NCBI GenBank assembly: GCA_009746045.1 | Contig: RPFO01000542.1 | Span: forward strand, 689,978-717,477 | Direction of reading: 5' to 3' | Length of the DNA: 27,500 nt | From: Mesostigma viride | Lineage: Eukaryota; Streptophyta; Mesostigmatophyceae; Mesostigmatales; Mesostigmataceae | Shown: positions 18,663 to 27,301 of the stretch, in pieces | Position numbering within the stretch: position 1 is the first letter of the stretch | Layout: each line of letters starts with the position of its first letter | Notes under the pieces: generated by a model | What the model was told of the DNA's origin: nothing | Database searches by the model: none | The model's input: the letters and a program-made list of their open reading frames with translations, nothing else | Program-made: the position numbers and the translations under genes

Positions 18663-19880
18663 AAGCTGCACAAAACTCCTGTTGCTTTGCGCACCATTGC
18701 TGCATCGCATTCAGCCCCACTGATGCCTCTCTCGAAACTCATCTGCCATGCGGCTTCGAATGCTCTTCTCCCCGAAGCCAATGCATTATGGGTGGAGGTG
18801 CTGTCGAATGCCGGGTATGAATGCGCTGGTAGTTGGATCGTCATAGACTCAGCCCAAGTACGCCTACGCCTTGCCGCCCTTAACCGTTCTAAGACAGCAG
18901 CATGCAGAGAAGCGTATACAGGTCTATGCCCATAGCCACCTATGATTTCACCACTCTATATACCACACTAGATTTGCATGATTTGAAAGCTCGTTTAGAT
19001 AGCCTCCTTACTCGTCTGTATGCACGTACTGGCCTCACGGGCGCAACCACCTGCACGTGCGTGTTTCTCAGACCAAGCCCACGGCAACGTGGCTCTCAGG
19101 GATTGCGGCAGGTGCATGCTATCGTGCGGGATGCTTATAATTATATTATCACGAAGGCTGACCTTGTTCATTGGATCTCTTATCTTGTTGATAACACCTT
19201 CATTTGTTTTGCGGGCAATGTATACCAACAAGCTATCGGCATCCCTATGGGCACTAACTGTGCCGGGCTCCTTGCAAACCTCTATCTATACACTTATGAG
19301 CTTGCATTCATGAAGAATCTCATTGCCTCAAACGATGACGTTCTCATCAGGCGTTTTACATTGATGATGTCATTGCTTTCGACAACCCTGATTTCGCAAC
19401 CCATTTGTATATCACCGCTGGTCTGCCTGGCATCTACCCGCAAGCGTCCCTCACATTAAAGCTCACGTCGGAGGATACTCATTGCAATTACCTCGATCTT
19501 AACATTACCCATAACAAGAAGGGCTGGCGTACGGCTGTCTATATGATATAAGCGCAAGGATCCTAAATACCAGCAAATTCCTTTTATTCGTTACCCCGAT
19601 ATTCGCAGTCTCCTTTCCCACACAGCAAAATATGGTGTTGTTCTTTCTCAGTTACATCGTTTTTTCCCGTCTTTGTTCTTATCGTGTCGATATCATCACG
19701 ACTCTTGTTGAACTCTTGCATCGTTTATTGGTCAAAGACTATGACCGAGACATTATGCTCCGTCAAGTCCGGTGTTTCTTACAACGTCGCCCACATCTGT
19801 TCGGTGCTGCCTCTCGGCACAAGCTCTACAAACAGGTCGTGGACCGGCTGGATCGCATAGTATCTCCGCACATCTGAACC
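18663..19880 (+). pseudogene. Penelope-like element reverse transcriptase, frameshifted
   Basis: Visible blocks: LHKTPVALRTIAASHSAP (18666 on), YDFTTLYTTLDL (about 18942), FAGNVYQQAIGIPMGTNCAG followed by LLANLYLYTYE (19206-19301), the catalytic YIDDVIAFD (YIDD 19357-19368), NYLDLNITHNKKGW (about 19480-19522), IPFIRYPDIRSLLSHTAKYG (about 19576-19635) and LLHRLLVKDYDRDIMLRQVR (19710 on), ending near 19877. QxxGIPMGTNCA with YIDD is the hallmark of Penelope-like RTs and not of LINE RTs. Frame changes near 18930, 19345 and 19545-19640 inactivate it. No GIY-YIG endonuclease is visible downstream. Confidence 0.85.
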
Positions 19881-20438
19881 CTGTGATGCCAGATCTCCTT
19901 TGCGGCCGTTCTGAGCTTGGCTCTGCCGGATTCGTTGTCCACATCGTCGCGTCACTGCAGCAACACGATGTTTTCTGGCATACGCGGGCTTTTGGTTCCC
20001 GCCGCACATTTGAAAGTGCTGTCCTCCGGCTTTTTGCCTTTGCACCGTGTGCAGTTCTTGGACCTCCGGAATCATGGCATGGCTAACGTGATGACTGACT
20101 AGCTAGACCTTTTCAGTGGTTTTCCATTTGCGGGTATTTCCTCGTAAATGGTGGGAGAGCGATTGCATGCAGCAATGGTGCTCACCACTAGACACTCCCG
20201 GCCAGTTAGGCTCGAAACACTGCCCTGATCAAGCATGCTGTTTCCGGCCCCACTGTCTAGGTCATCTAGTCGCTCTACACGTAAGCCAGCCATAATTTCA
20301 ATGCACAAGGATACACATTTCCATCACCGTTCATCTTCATCATCCTGAACGACTCGAACACGCGGACAAGATAACGGCAGGCTCGAGCTACCATGGTCCG
20401 AATTCTCCCGATTTCTGGCCCGCGCTGGTTGTCTCCTT
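19881..20438. other. Unassigned sequence after the Penelope-like RT
   Basis: A plus-strand open stretch to 20086 has no recognisable domain and may be the decayed continuation of the element. 20369-20435 is the second copy of the dispersed repeat at 4366-4430. Nothing else identified. Confidence 0.4.
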
Positions 20439-20636
20439 GATACATCACAAAACTATACGCAGCAACAGCGCTGCCGCCCACCATGCAGGCCTGGAAGGGA
20501 TCGATCTAGACCGCATGGGTCGCGACAACGTCGGCCCGGGTGCGGCGGAATAACACATCCGGCCACGGTGCGAGTGAGCCGCGAGGGACAGGCGCTGCCG
20601 CCAATACGAGGACCACGTGCGGGCAGACCACGGATA
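20439..20636 (-). mobile_element. RLE-B copy 4, short C-terminal piece
   Basis: Matches RLE-B from ATACATCACAAAACTA (3' UTR) through the stop CTAGACCGCATGGGTCGCGA to GGGCAGACCACGG, then an ATATATAT junction. Head-to-head with the next copy. Confidence 0.88.
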
Positions 20637-20906
20637 TATATGTGTTATTCCGCCGCACCCGGGCCGACTTTGTCGCGACCCATGCGGTCTAGATCCCTTC
20701 CAGGCCTGCATGGTGGGCCGGCAGCGCTGTTGCTGCGCGTGTAGTATTGTGATGTATAGTTAGTTGTACCTTGTGCAGCTGGCGTGATCCTTGGATGTCC
20801 GTGTCAGATTACTATTAATTTCTTCAGTGTTATTCTCCCAGTTATCGGGTTTTTCCTTGTGTTGCATACCTATCTCACCTCCGTAATCTATAATTCTCAA
20901 TGAATA
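20637..20906 (+). mobile_element. RLE-B copy 5, plus orientation (inverted)
   Basis: Begins GTGTTATTCCGCCGCACCCG, passes the stop region and the whole 3' UTR, and ends CATTCTCAATGAATA. It is the reverse complement of much of copy 4 and of copy 6, making a large inverted repeat. Confidence 0.88.
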
Positions 20907-20999
20907 CTACTATATATTCAGTGAGAATGATAGATTACGGAGGGGAGATGGGCATGCAACATAAGGAAAAACCCGATAACTGGGAGAATAACACTGAAG
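20907..20999 (-). mobile_element. RLE-B copy 6, 3' UTR end only
   Basis: TATATATTCAGTGAGAATGA through GGAGAATAACACTGAAGA, then unrelated TGTATATG repeats. Tail-to-tail with copy 5. Confidence 0.85.
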
Positions 21000-21127
21000 A
21001 TGTATATGTATATGGATATATCGTGATGCCCCCATTTATCAAGATACTAGGTGCATCACTGTCGGCCTCAATGCCGGTATTAACTTGAGTGTACGTAGTA
21101 CGTACCAGCGAGTGGTTATCACTGGTA

Positions 21128-21178
21128 ATATTGTGCGGAACCTTAGAAGCCGAGTGGCAAAAGGTTTCCGCACAATAT
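21128..21178. repeat. Near-perfect 17-bp hairpin
   Basis: ATATTGTGCGGAACCTT (21128-21144) and AAGGTTTCCGCACAATAT (21161-21178) are complementary with a single bulged base, around a 16-base loop. The rest of 21000-21560 has no recognisable gene. Confidence 0.85.
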
Positions 21179-21569
21179 AAACCTAACTAAAACCTAGCCT
21201 CTAATGGGGCGAGGACAAATCACTAGGCTCGGAACACCCGCAGATATGAATATGCATTGGTCGACGACGGGCCAATACTCACTAGCCACGGGCAACTAGG
21301 CACAGGCAATTTCAGCGAGGGGCGGCAGGAATTTCGGCGCCGCGCCTTTCAAGATATCTTCTCAATATCTGGTGCGGTTATTTAAGTCGTTTGTCCTTTG
21401 GTCGATTCAAATGTGAAAACAAATGCACCGCGCGGCGGAATCCTTGCCGTAGATCAGAGCGACGTTCTGGGTGTACGGCAACAATTCAAGTCTCACCATT
21501 CAATGTTCAGTAACCGTCTTATGCAATGTGTCTCGACGCGGTGTCTGGATTCGCCTCCGACGCGTCTCA

Positions 21570-21800
21570 AACGTGTCAGAGACGACGGTCCCGCAAAGTT
21601 AGATGAGATGAGGTTATGAAAGACACAATCCCCAAGTCGGTAGGGGAAACAGCGGGTAACCAGATTTGGCAAGTACATGTACTTTGGGCCGTGGCGCTCG
21701 CAGTACCCGGCAACTATAGGGGCCGTTAGATGGATTCCATAAGCATCTCCACATCACTGAGGATTTATGCTCATGCGGTGCAGACTATGTGTCAATTAAT
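21570..21800 (+). mobile_element. Diverged LINE-A relative, 3' end
   Basis: GAAAGACACAATCCCCAAGT parallels GAAGGAGACCACCCCCAAGT of LINE-A. GGGCCGTGGCGCTC, ACTGAGGATTTATGCTCA and a final GTCAATTAATTA follow in the same order and spacing as at 8470-8665. The terminal palindrome is degraded. An older copy or sister family. Confidence 0.65.
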
Positions 21801-21995
21801 TAGCCACAAGATGGCGATGCAACCCACATATTTTCACTGGCTACTGCGCACTTTCCCCTCGCCCCTTCCGGCATTTCCTTCTTATTTTTAATTCTGGCAT
21901 TTTAGTGTGAAAGAGAGGTCTATACAACGGCCTGGCTCCTGTTCATACAATCCTATACTACCAGCCAGCATCATCATGGCCAATCTTGGACGCCA

Positions 21996-22071
21996 TTATT
22001 TTTCTAATGAGATTAGCACAGTACTCCCTGGCATGCCTATGCGCATGACACACATGTACTTACTTACTTAA
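21996..22071 (+). mobile_element. LINE-E 3' end fragment
   Basis: ATTATTTTTCTAATGAGATT through CTTACTTACTTA is nearly identical to 17124-17203, the last 80 bases of LINE-E, with the same ACTT/TACT tail. 21801-21995 holds nothing recognised. Confidence 0.85.
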
Positions 22072-22365
22072 TCTTGGGCGCTAGCCAATCTAAGTATACA
22101 TACTAGCCAAACAACAACTACTAGGAAACGTACGACAGCGGAAAAAGGTAAAACCCACGGTATGAATACATTACATCCTACAGTCTGCATGCCCCATGTA
22201 GTCTACACGCCCCTTGGTTATGCATGCCCGATAGCCAGCAGCCCGGTTAGATCGGGGCAGAATTAGTGGCACAGAAGTAGCACACAGTGCTGGTCATGAC
22301 CCAACGGATGCTCGTGAAGCATCCGTGCCGGTTGATATACAAACAGGCGCGCTTTGTATCCAGGC

Positions 22366-22370
22366 TTACA
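22366..22370 (-). promoter_or_regulatory. Candidate TGTAA polyadenylation signal of the kinase gene
   Basis: TTACA on the plus strand is TGTAA on the coding strand, about 157 bases after the stop. TGTAA is the usual poly(A) signal in volvocine algae. A second candidate is at 22171-22175. 22072-22526 otherwise looks like 3' UTR and spacer. Confidence 0.45.
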
Positions 22371-22526
22371 AGATCTGCGAGGCATGAAGGAAAAGAAACG
22401 CCGCGATGCATCACCACCGTGGAAACCAGAGCAGGCCTGGCATAGTTATAACACGCGGACCTGTGCATTCTATTCCTCATATCACCTAGCTAGCTGGAAC
22501 AAAGGGCACTTAGTCACAAGTATACG

Positions 22527-25500
22527 TTAACCCTTGACAAGAGCAGGCAAAGCGCAGCGAGGGCTGCGATCACTGCCCTTCCCCGTCAGGTCCGCACCCC
22601 CAAAGCCCCGCTGGTACGCCGGGCTAACGGGTGACGGAGCCAGCGGTGACGTCGGCTGCGACGATGCCCCCCCCCGCCCGCTCAGCGGCTCATCACCCCC
22701 GCCTCCCCCACTCCCTGGGACGACGATCCTGAGCGCGCCCAACTTGGCGCCGATGCCCTTGTCCAGGAACGCGGGGAGAGCTTTCTTCTTGTTACTGGCG
22801 TCCCGCTGCGCCGGCCAGGGGTCCAGCTCCGCCTTCTTGCACCCGGCACTTCGGTGCAGCGCCGACTCGGCAGTGCCGAGGCTGGTCGTCCTTGCAAGCG
22901 GTGACAGCGCCTCGGCTTCCCCCCACCCACCCAGGGTCCCACCGACGTTCCCTCGGAAGACCTTCATCGTGTCCCCGATCGGGAAAGAACGGGTCCCCCC
23001 ACCCCCTGGCTTTGCCGCGGCGTGCTCCGTCGCGCCCCCCTCATTGCTCAGCCTCTCCGAGTGGGGCCCGGAAGACGGCAGACTCCCTTCCAGGTTAAAT
23101 CTCACCGCCATGACACCCCGACCCTGCCTGGGGCTGCCCTGTACGCTCCCCTGGGTGGCGTTCGCCCTTACCTGCGTCGGACTGCTATCCCCCGCCCTCG
23201 GGTTGTTCTCGATGTCCAGCTGGAACACCCCCTGCGCGTCGTACAGCACATCATCGCTCGCGTCACTCTCAGACTGGGAGCTACTCCAGGTGGAGCCCCA
23301 CGCTGAGACGGTACCGGAGATCTTCCTCGGGCTCCCTGCCAGGCTCCGTGCCCTCCCAGCCAGGGGGACACATGCACGGGGGCTACGGGCGCCAGAATGG
23401 TGGGTCTCCCCCGCCAGCCCGAGCTCCCCTGTTTGCAACCTCAGCTTCAAGGCCTGGATGGCGGAGGACCTGACCAGAACGGGCGCGTTGCTGGTCATGT
23501 GGTTGTGGGGGAAGGTCGACTTGGCGGCGGTCTGCCGCGAGATGAGTGGCTTAAGATCGCTCACCGAGTGACTCACGGGCCTCACGGGCGTTGTGCTCAG
23601 GCTGCGGGGCGAGGCGGGGGATCCCCCAGGGGACGACCCGGCCGTCCCAGGGACCCTGGCGTGGATGAGGATGTTGGGCAGCGAGCGGCAGTAGTGGGTG
23701 TCCGTGTTGGCGGGCTCGAATTCATCCTCTGCCGCGCTGTCGTCTTCACTACTAGTAGTGGATGTGGCGTGGCTGATGACCGAGGACAGAGGGGCTTTTC
23801 CCATGGTGGGTGTGCGTGGCCAGGACTCTTCGTCCGCTGAAGTTCGTGAGGGCCGTACGCGTGTTTCCCTCGAGGCCGTCGCGGCCTCGGATTGCAGCTC
23901 GGGGCAGTACTTGGTGACCCACGGGTGTCCAAGCATTTCGTGCGCAGAGGGGCGCGAGTCGGGGACCTTTCGAAGCGCCCACATGATGAAGGAGACCGCC
24001 TCGAGGGAGAGATGTTCTGGCCAGGTGCCATTGATGGGGACATCGGTCCACATTATGAGGCGGGCGGTATCGGAGTCGGAGCCGACCTCAAAGGGGGGAG
24101 CACCGGTCAGCATCTCGTAGGCGAGGATGCCGACCGCCCAGGTGTCGACCTTGTGGGTGTATTTGGGGGGGCGGTGCGCATGGGTGCTGCCGCCAGCAGC
24201 GGCCGCGCTTCGGTGCGCCGCGTGGAGGAGGACCTCTGGGGGGGCGGGGGGAGATGATGGGTGGGAATGAAGCAACGCAGGCGGGGGAAAAGAGGTGAGT
24301 TGCCGTGACATACAGACGACAAGCGAGAGCTGTGGTAAGCTGCGTGGAGAAGAGCCTCTGGGGGAGGGGGGGGGGGGGGGGGGCGATGTATGGTGTGAAG
24401 CAATGATGGCTAGGTAAAAAAAGTGAGCAGCTCTGAGGGAGGTTGTCAGTTGCTTGATTGTATGGTTGATTGTATGGTTGGTTGGTTGATTGTTCAGTCG
24501 GTCGGTTGGCTGATGGGTGGGTGGGTGGGTGGGTGGGTGGGTGGGTGGGTGGGTGGGTGGGTGGGTGGGTGGGTGGGTGGGTGGGTGGGTGGGTGGGTGG
24601 GTGGGTGGGTGGGTGGGTGGGGGCGGGGGTGGGGCGGGGGTGGGGGCGGGAGGGGGGGTGAGGGGGGCCGATAGAGTGGGTGGGCAACGAGCAACAGATG
24701 CGAGGAAGCCAAGGTAAGCACCCACAAATGATAAGAGAGAGCTCTGATGACCTTAGCAAAGAAGGACCTTGAGTGAGAGGCAGGAGGGAGGCCGGTAAAT
24801 TGCACCGTACTGGTCAAAATCTCACTGCAACAAGTACATTGTGCATTGACCTCGCACACTGCTGTTAATGGGCTTTATTCCGGTTCGCATCTCTAGTTCA
24901 AATACTAGTTGCCTATAGACTAAATACTAACTTCATTGGATTATACAAAGAAAGCGCCGCGTCCCAATCACCATGTTGAAATATTTTTGCTTCGCCAACG
25001 TAAAAGGTCACCTTGTTTGCAACGAACATGAGCACTTCTGGGGAGGATGGGGGTGGGGGAGCGAGGGAATGATAGGCGTCATGCAGCGTGCGCCTACTGC
25101 CCGACAGGCCCATGCTTTGTAGCAATGAGACAACCAGCGCAGGCCAACAATCCATAGAATGCGTACCATGATAGCTCAAGCCTGCTGTTATCTTATCTGT
25201 GTTTGTCAAGCCTGTCATGACTATTCTGCCAAAACTTAAAAACTTAAGACCCTAAATGAGGCCAAGACTTATTCGTCACGCCTACTGGGATCTATGTCCA
25301 CTTTGTGATGTCCCATCTGCTCAGTGAAGAGAGCAGCTCCAGTGTCGCCGATAGAACACGCAGTGGGGTCGGTCGTCGATAGAACACGGAGTGGGGTCGG
25401 TCGTCGATAGAACACGCAGTGGGGTCGGTCGTCGATAGAACACGGAGTGGGGTCGGTCGTCGATAGAACACGGAGTGGGGTCGGTCGTCGATAGAACACG

Positions 25501-27301
25501 CAGTGGGGTCGGTCGTCGATAGAACACGGAGTGGGGTCGGTCGTCGATAGAACACGCAGTGGGGTCGGTCGTCGATAGAACACGGAGTGGGGTCGGTCGT
25601 CGATAGAACACGCAGTGGGGTCGGTCGTCGATAGAACACGGAGTGGGGTCGGTCGTCGATAGAACACGCAGTGGGGTCGGTCGTCGATAGAACACGGAGA
25701 GGGGTCGGTCGTCGATAGAACACGGAGAGGGGTCGGTCGTCGATAGAACACGCAGTGGGGTCGGTCGTCGATAGAACACGGAGTGGGGTCGGTCGTCGAT
25801 AGAACACGGAGTGGGGTCGGTCGTCGATAGAACACGCAGTGGGGTCGGTCGTCGATAGAACACGGAGTGGGGTCAGTTTGTTTTTACTTTTGCGATCAAC
25901 TATGGACCAACCAAGGCTCATGTAGTCCAGCGTGACAACTTGGTCCACTGGCTCCCATACCATACCCATTTGAGCACAAATACTAGACAATGTCCTCATT
26001 AAAACATGAGATGACCGGAGCGGGCCGGAAACATGGAGAATCAGGACCACGGACACGACAATGACCAGACTATGTCCACACTGCAGCTACTTTCGTTGCT
26101 AAGGTCGTACCAGGGGCCATGTAGTCGAGCGTGCCCACTTGGTCCGTCGCATCCTCTTCCAAAAAGCTGATGCCCAGACCAAAGTCGCCCAGGCGCGGGT
26201 GGCCGCTGCGGTCCACGAAAATGTTCTCGGGCTTGAGGTCTGCACACAACGGCCACCGGTCAGATAGATGGGGTGTAAGAATTAGAAGGTAGGGATCCGT
26301 ACGAGATACATGGGGTATAAGAATTAGAAGGTAGGGATCCCGTACGAGATACATGGGGTATAAGAATTAGAAGGTAGGGATCCCGCACAAGATACATGGG
26401 GTATAAGAATTAGAAGGTAAGGATCCCGTACGCGCAAAGCCACAAATATGTTCTCGAGCTTTTGGTCTGCACAACGGCCACGATACACATGCAAGAGGGG
26501 ATCCCTGCCTCAGATGTTAAATATCATATTTCTGTAGATTTAAAGGGAGGGATTCACCAGGTGCCAGGCTTTCTGGGCAAGCATTATGGCATCCCCCTGC
26601 TCTGATTCCCCACTCTCCTTCCTGCCCGGCCTCACCCCTGCCAAGGCGCATGATGCCCTTTCTCTTGTCGTGTGCAGGTTAACTTTCCAGTAGTAAAACA
26701 AGCACGCGCAGGAAGGCGCCTAGAGCCACGTTGTTGCATGACACAGATTCCTCACCTCAACACGATATGATACGGGATGCCCTTGCAAAAAGTAGGAGTG
26801 ATATTGCGGATAACTGCTTGCATCAATCACGCTCCCAGCAACAAGTGCAGGAACCAACCCCTTTCGAAACCAGGGGGCTGCCTTGCGGAGCGATAGAATG
26901 GAACCTGCTGGTCACTATGCTGGTCACTGTAACTGTTCGGTGGTTGCCTTGCGGAGCGATAGCATGGAACCTGCTGGTCACTATGCTGGTCACTATAACT
27001 GCTAGGTGGTTGCCTTGCAAAGCTGTAGAGGCATACTATCGCGGAAATAATATAGGACTACCACGCCAGCAATTTTACAACGCTCGGCTCACCTCGGTGC
27101 ATGATGCCCTTGTCGTGCATGTGCTGGAGACACTTTAGCAGCGGCGCCAGCACAAGAGGCACGAACACCTTCTCAGGGACCCTGCCCTCGAAATCGGTCA
27201 GGACGTGAAGCAGGTCACCCCCGGGGCAGTACTCCTGCACGAGGTAGGCACCCTCCGCGTCCTCAAACGTGCCGTACAGGTGGCAGACTGAGGGGGTGCC
27301 G
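22527..27301 (-). CDS. Serine/threonine protein kinase (Aurora/CAMK-like), 3' part; exons 27301-27093, 26239-26111, 24235-22527
   Basis: Protein kinase with most of the catalytic domain in the window. Three exons join in phase 1 at each junction (GT-AG) to 681 residues, counting from the first complete codon. Hinge region YLVQEYCPGGDLLHVL; HRDLKPEN (H68, D70, N75; D70 is built across an intron); DFG 88-90; APE 111-113 (E113 also built across an intron); VDTWAVG with Asp143; HPWVTKY closes the lobe near residue 222. All key C-lobe residues are present. About 20 Ala/His-rich residues sit between APE and KYTHKVDTW, where relatives have few. The remaining roughly 460 residues are Ser/Pro/Gly-rich and look disordered. 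Stop TAA at 22527-22529. The N-lobe (glycine loop, Lys) lies beyond 27500. Substrate unknown; algal genomes are known for many Aurora-like kinases. Confidence 0.88.
24315..24357 (-). pseudogene. Degenerate copy of kinase last-exon 5' edge
   Basis: Real junction: C-rich tract, CAG (24238-24236), then AGGTCCTCCTCCACGCGGCG. About 120 bases upstream on the coding strand the same layout recurs: C run, CAG (24360-24358), then AGGCTCTTCTCCACGCAGCT (EALLHAAYHS versus EVLLHAAHRS). The bases after it are also similar, so a unit of about 120 bp was tandemly duplicated. Confidence 0.8.
24361..24383. repeat. Poly-G tract (poly-C on coding strand)
   Basis: Long G run with one early interruption (GGGAGGGG...), forming the polypyrimidine tract of the copied acceptor at 24358-24360. 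Its length is probably variable. Confidence 0.85.
24514..24622. repeat. (GGGT)n microsatellite, about 27 copies
   Basis: Uninterrupted GGGT units on the plus strand (ACCC on the kinase coding strand), within the intron and about 280 bases before the last-exon acceptor. The flanking sequence to 24660 is also G-rich. Any apparent Thr/His/Pro protein here is a translation of the repeat. Confidence 0.97.
24980..25100 (-). pseudogene. Third, more diverged copy of the kinase last-exon 5' edge
   Basis: On the minus strand, CACCCCCATCCTCCCCAG (CAG at 25040-25038) is followed by AAGTGCTCATGTTCGTTGC (EVLMFVA versus EVLLHAA). Just upstream, CTGCATGACGCCTATCATTC (LHDAYHS) echoes LHAAYHS of the copy at 24357. 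Probably a decayed remnant of the same duplication. Confidence 0.55.
25347..25878. repeat. 28-bp minisatellite, 19 copies
   Basis: Nineteen units of CGATAGAACACGSAGTGGGG plus TCGGTCGT, differing mainly at one C/G position (S). Order of that base: C G C G G C G C G C G C G G C G G C G, mostly alternating. Units 13 and 14 share a second change (GAGAGGGG). Since 28 is not a multiple of 3, all three minus frames stay open and read the same 28-residue cycle. Located in the kinase intron 26110-24236. Confidence 0.97.
25910..25948 (-). pseudogene. Degenerate copy of the 3' edge of kinase exon 26239-26111
   Basis: Coding strand GTGGACCAAGTTGTCACGCT then GGACTACATGAGCCTTGGT (VDQVVTLDYMSLG) versus the real ACGGACCAAGTGGGCACGCT then CGACTACATGGCCCCTGGT (TDQVGTLDYMAPG), donor included. 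It lies 199 bases downstream of the original, in the intron. Confidence 0.85.
26268..26435. repeat. 42/43-bp tandem repeat, 4 copies
   Basis: Units start ATGGGG at 26268, 26310, 26353 and 26396 and contain GTATAAGAATTAGAAGGTAG followed by GGATCCCGTACGAGATAC. They lie just upstream (coding sense) of kinase exon 26239-26111, between it and the degenerate copy of its 5' edge. Confidence 0.93.
26441..26481 (-). pseudogene. Degenerate copy of the 5' edge of kinase exon 26239-26111
   Basis: Coding strand GTGGCCGTTGTGCAG then ACCAAAAGCTCGAGAACATA (DQKLENIF) versus the real GTGGCCGTTGTGTGCAG then ACCTCAAGCCCGAGAACATT (DLKPENIF). The acceptor CAG is retained; the catalytic-loop residues are changed. 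Confidence 0.85.
26629..26678 (-). pseudogene. Degenerate copy of the 3' edge of kinase exon 27301-27093
   Basis: Plus strand CCTCACCCCTGCCAAGGCGC then ATGATGCCCTTTCTCTTGTC resembles GGCTCACCTCGGTGCATGAT then GCCCTTGTCGTGCATGTG at 27086-27122, which includes the donor. A weaker match (CTCACCTCAACACGATATGA, GGATGCCCTTG) lies at about 26753-26785. Confidence 0.65.
26879..27025. repeat. 66-bp tandem repeat, 2.2 copies
   Basis: CCTTGCGGAGCGATAG recurs at 26881 and 26947, and CCTTGCAAAGC at 27013 (period 66). Each unit itself contains the doubled phrase CTGGTCACTATGCTGGTCAC. Intronic to the kinase gene. Confidence 0.92.

Noticed and set aside
22534-23571. 345-codon plus-strand open frame
   Set aside because: It lies antisense to the kinase tail exon, which has clear kinase homology upstream in frame. 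GC-rich codon bias leaves the opposite frame open, and no domain is visible.
24239-24725. Thr/His/Pro-rich N-terminal extension of the kinase exon
   Set aside because: It is translation of the ACCC microsatellite and C tracts. The acceptor at 24238-24236 joins in phase to the exon ending MAP, giving APE, so the real exon starts at 24235.
25269-26056. Three overlapping 180-254-codon minus-strand frames
   Set aside because: They are the 28-bp minisatellite read in each frame, not genes.
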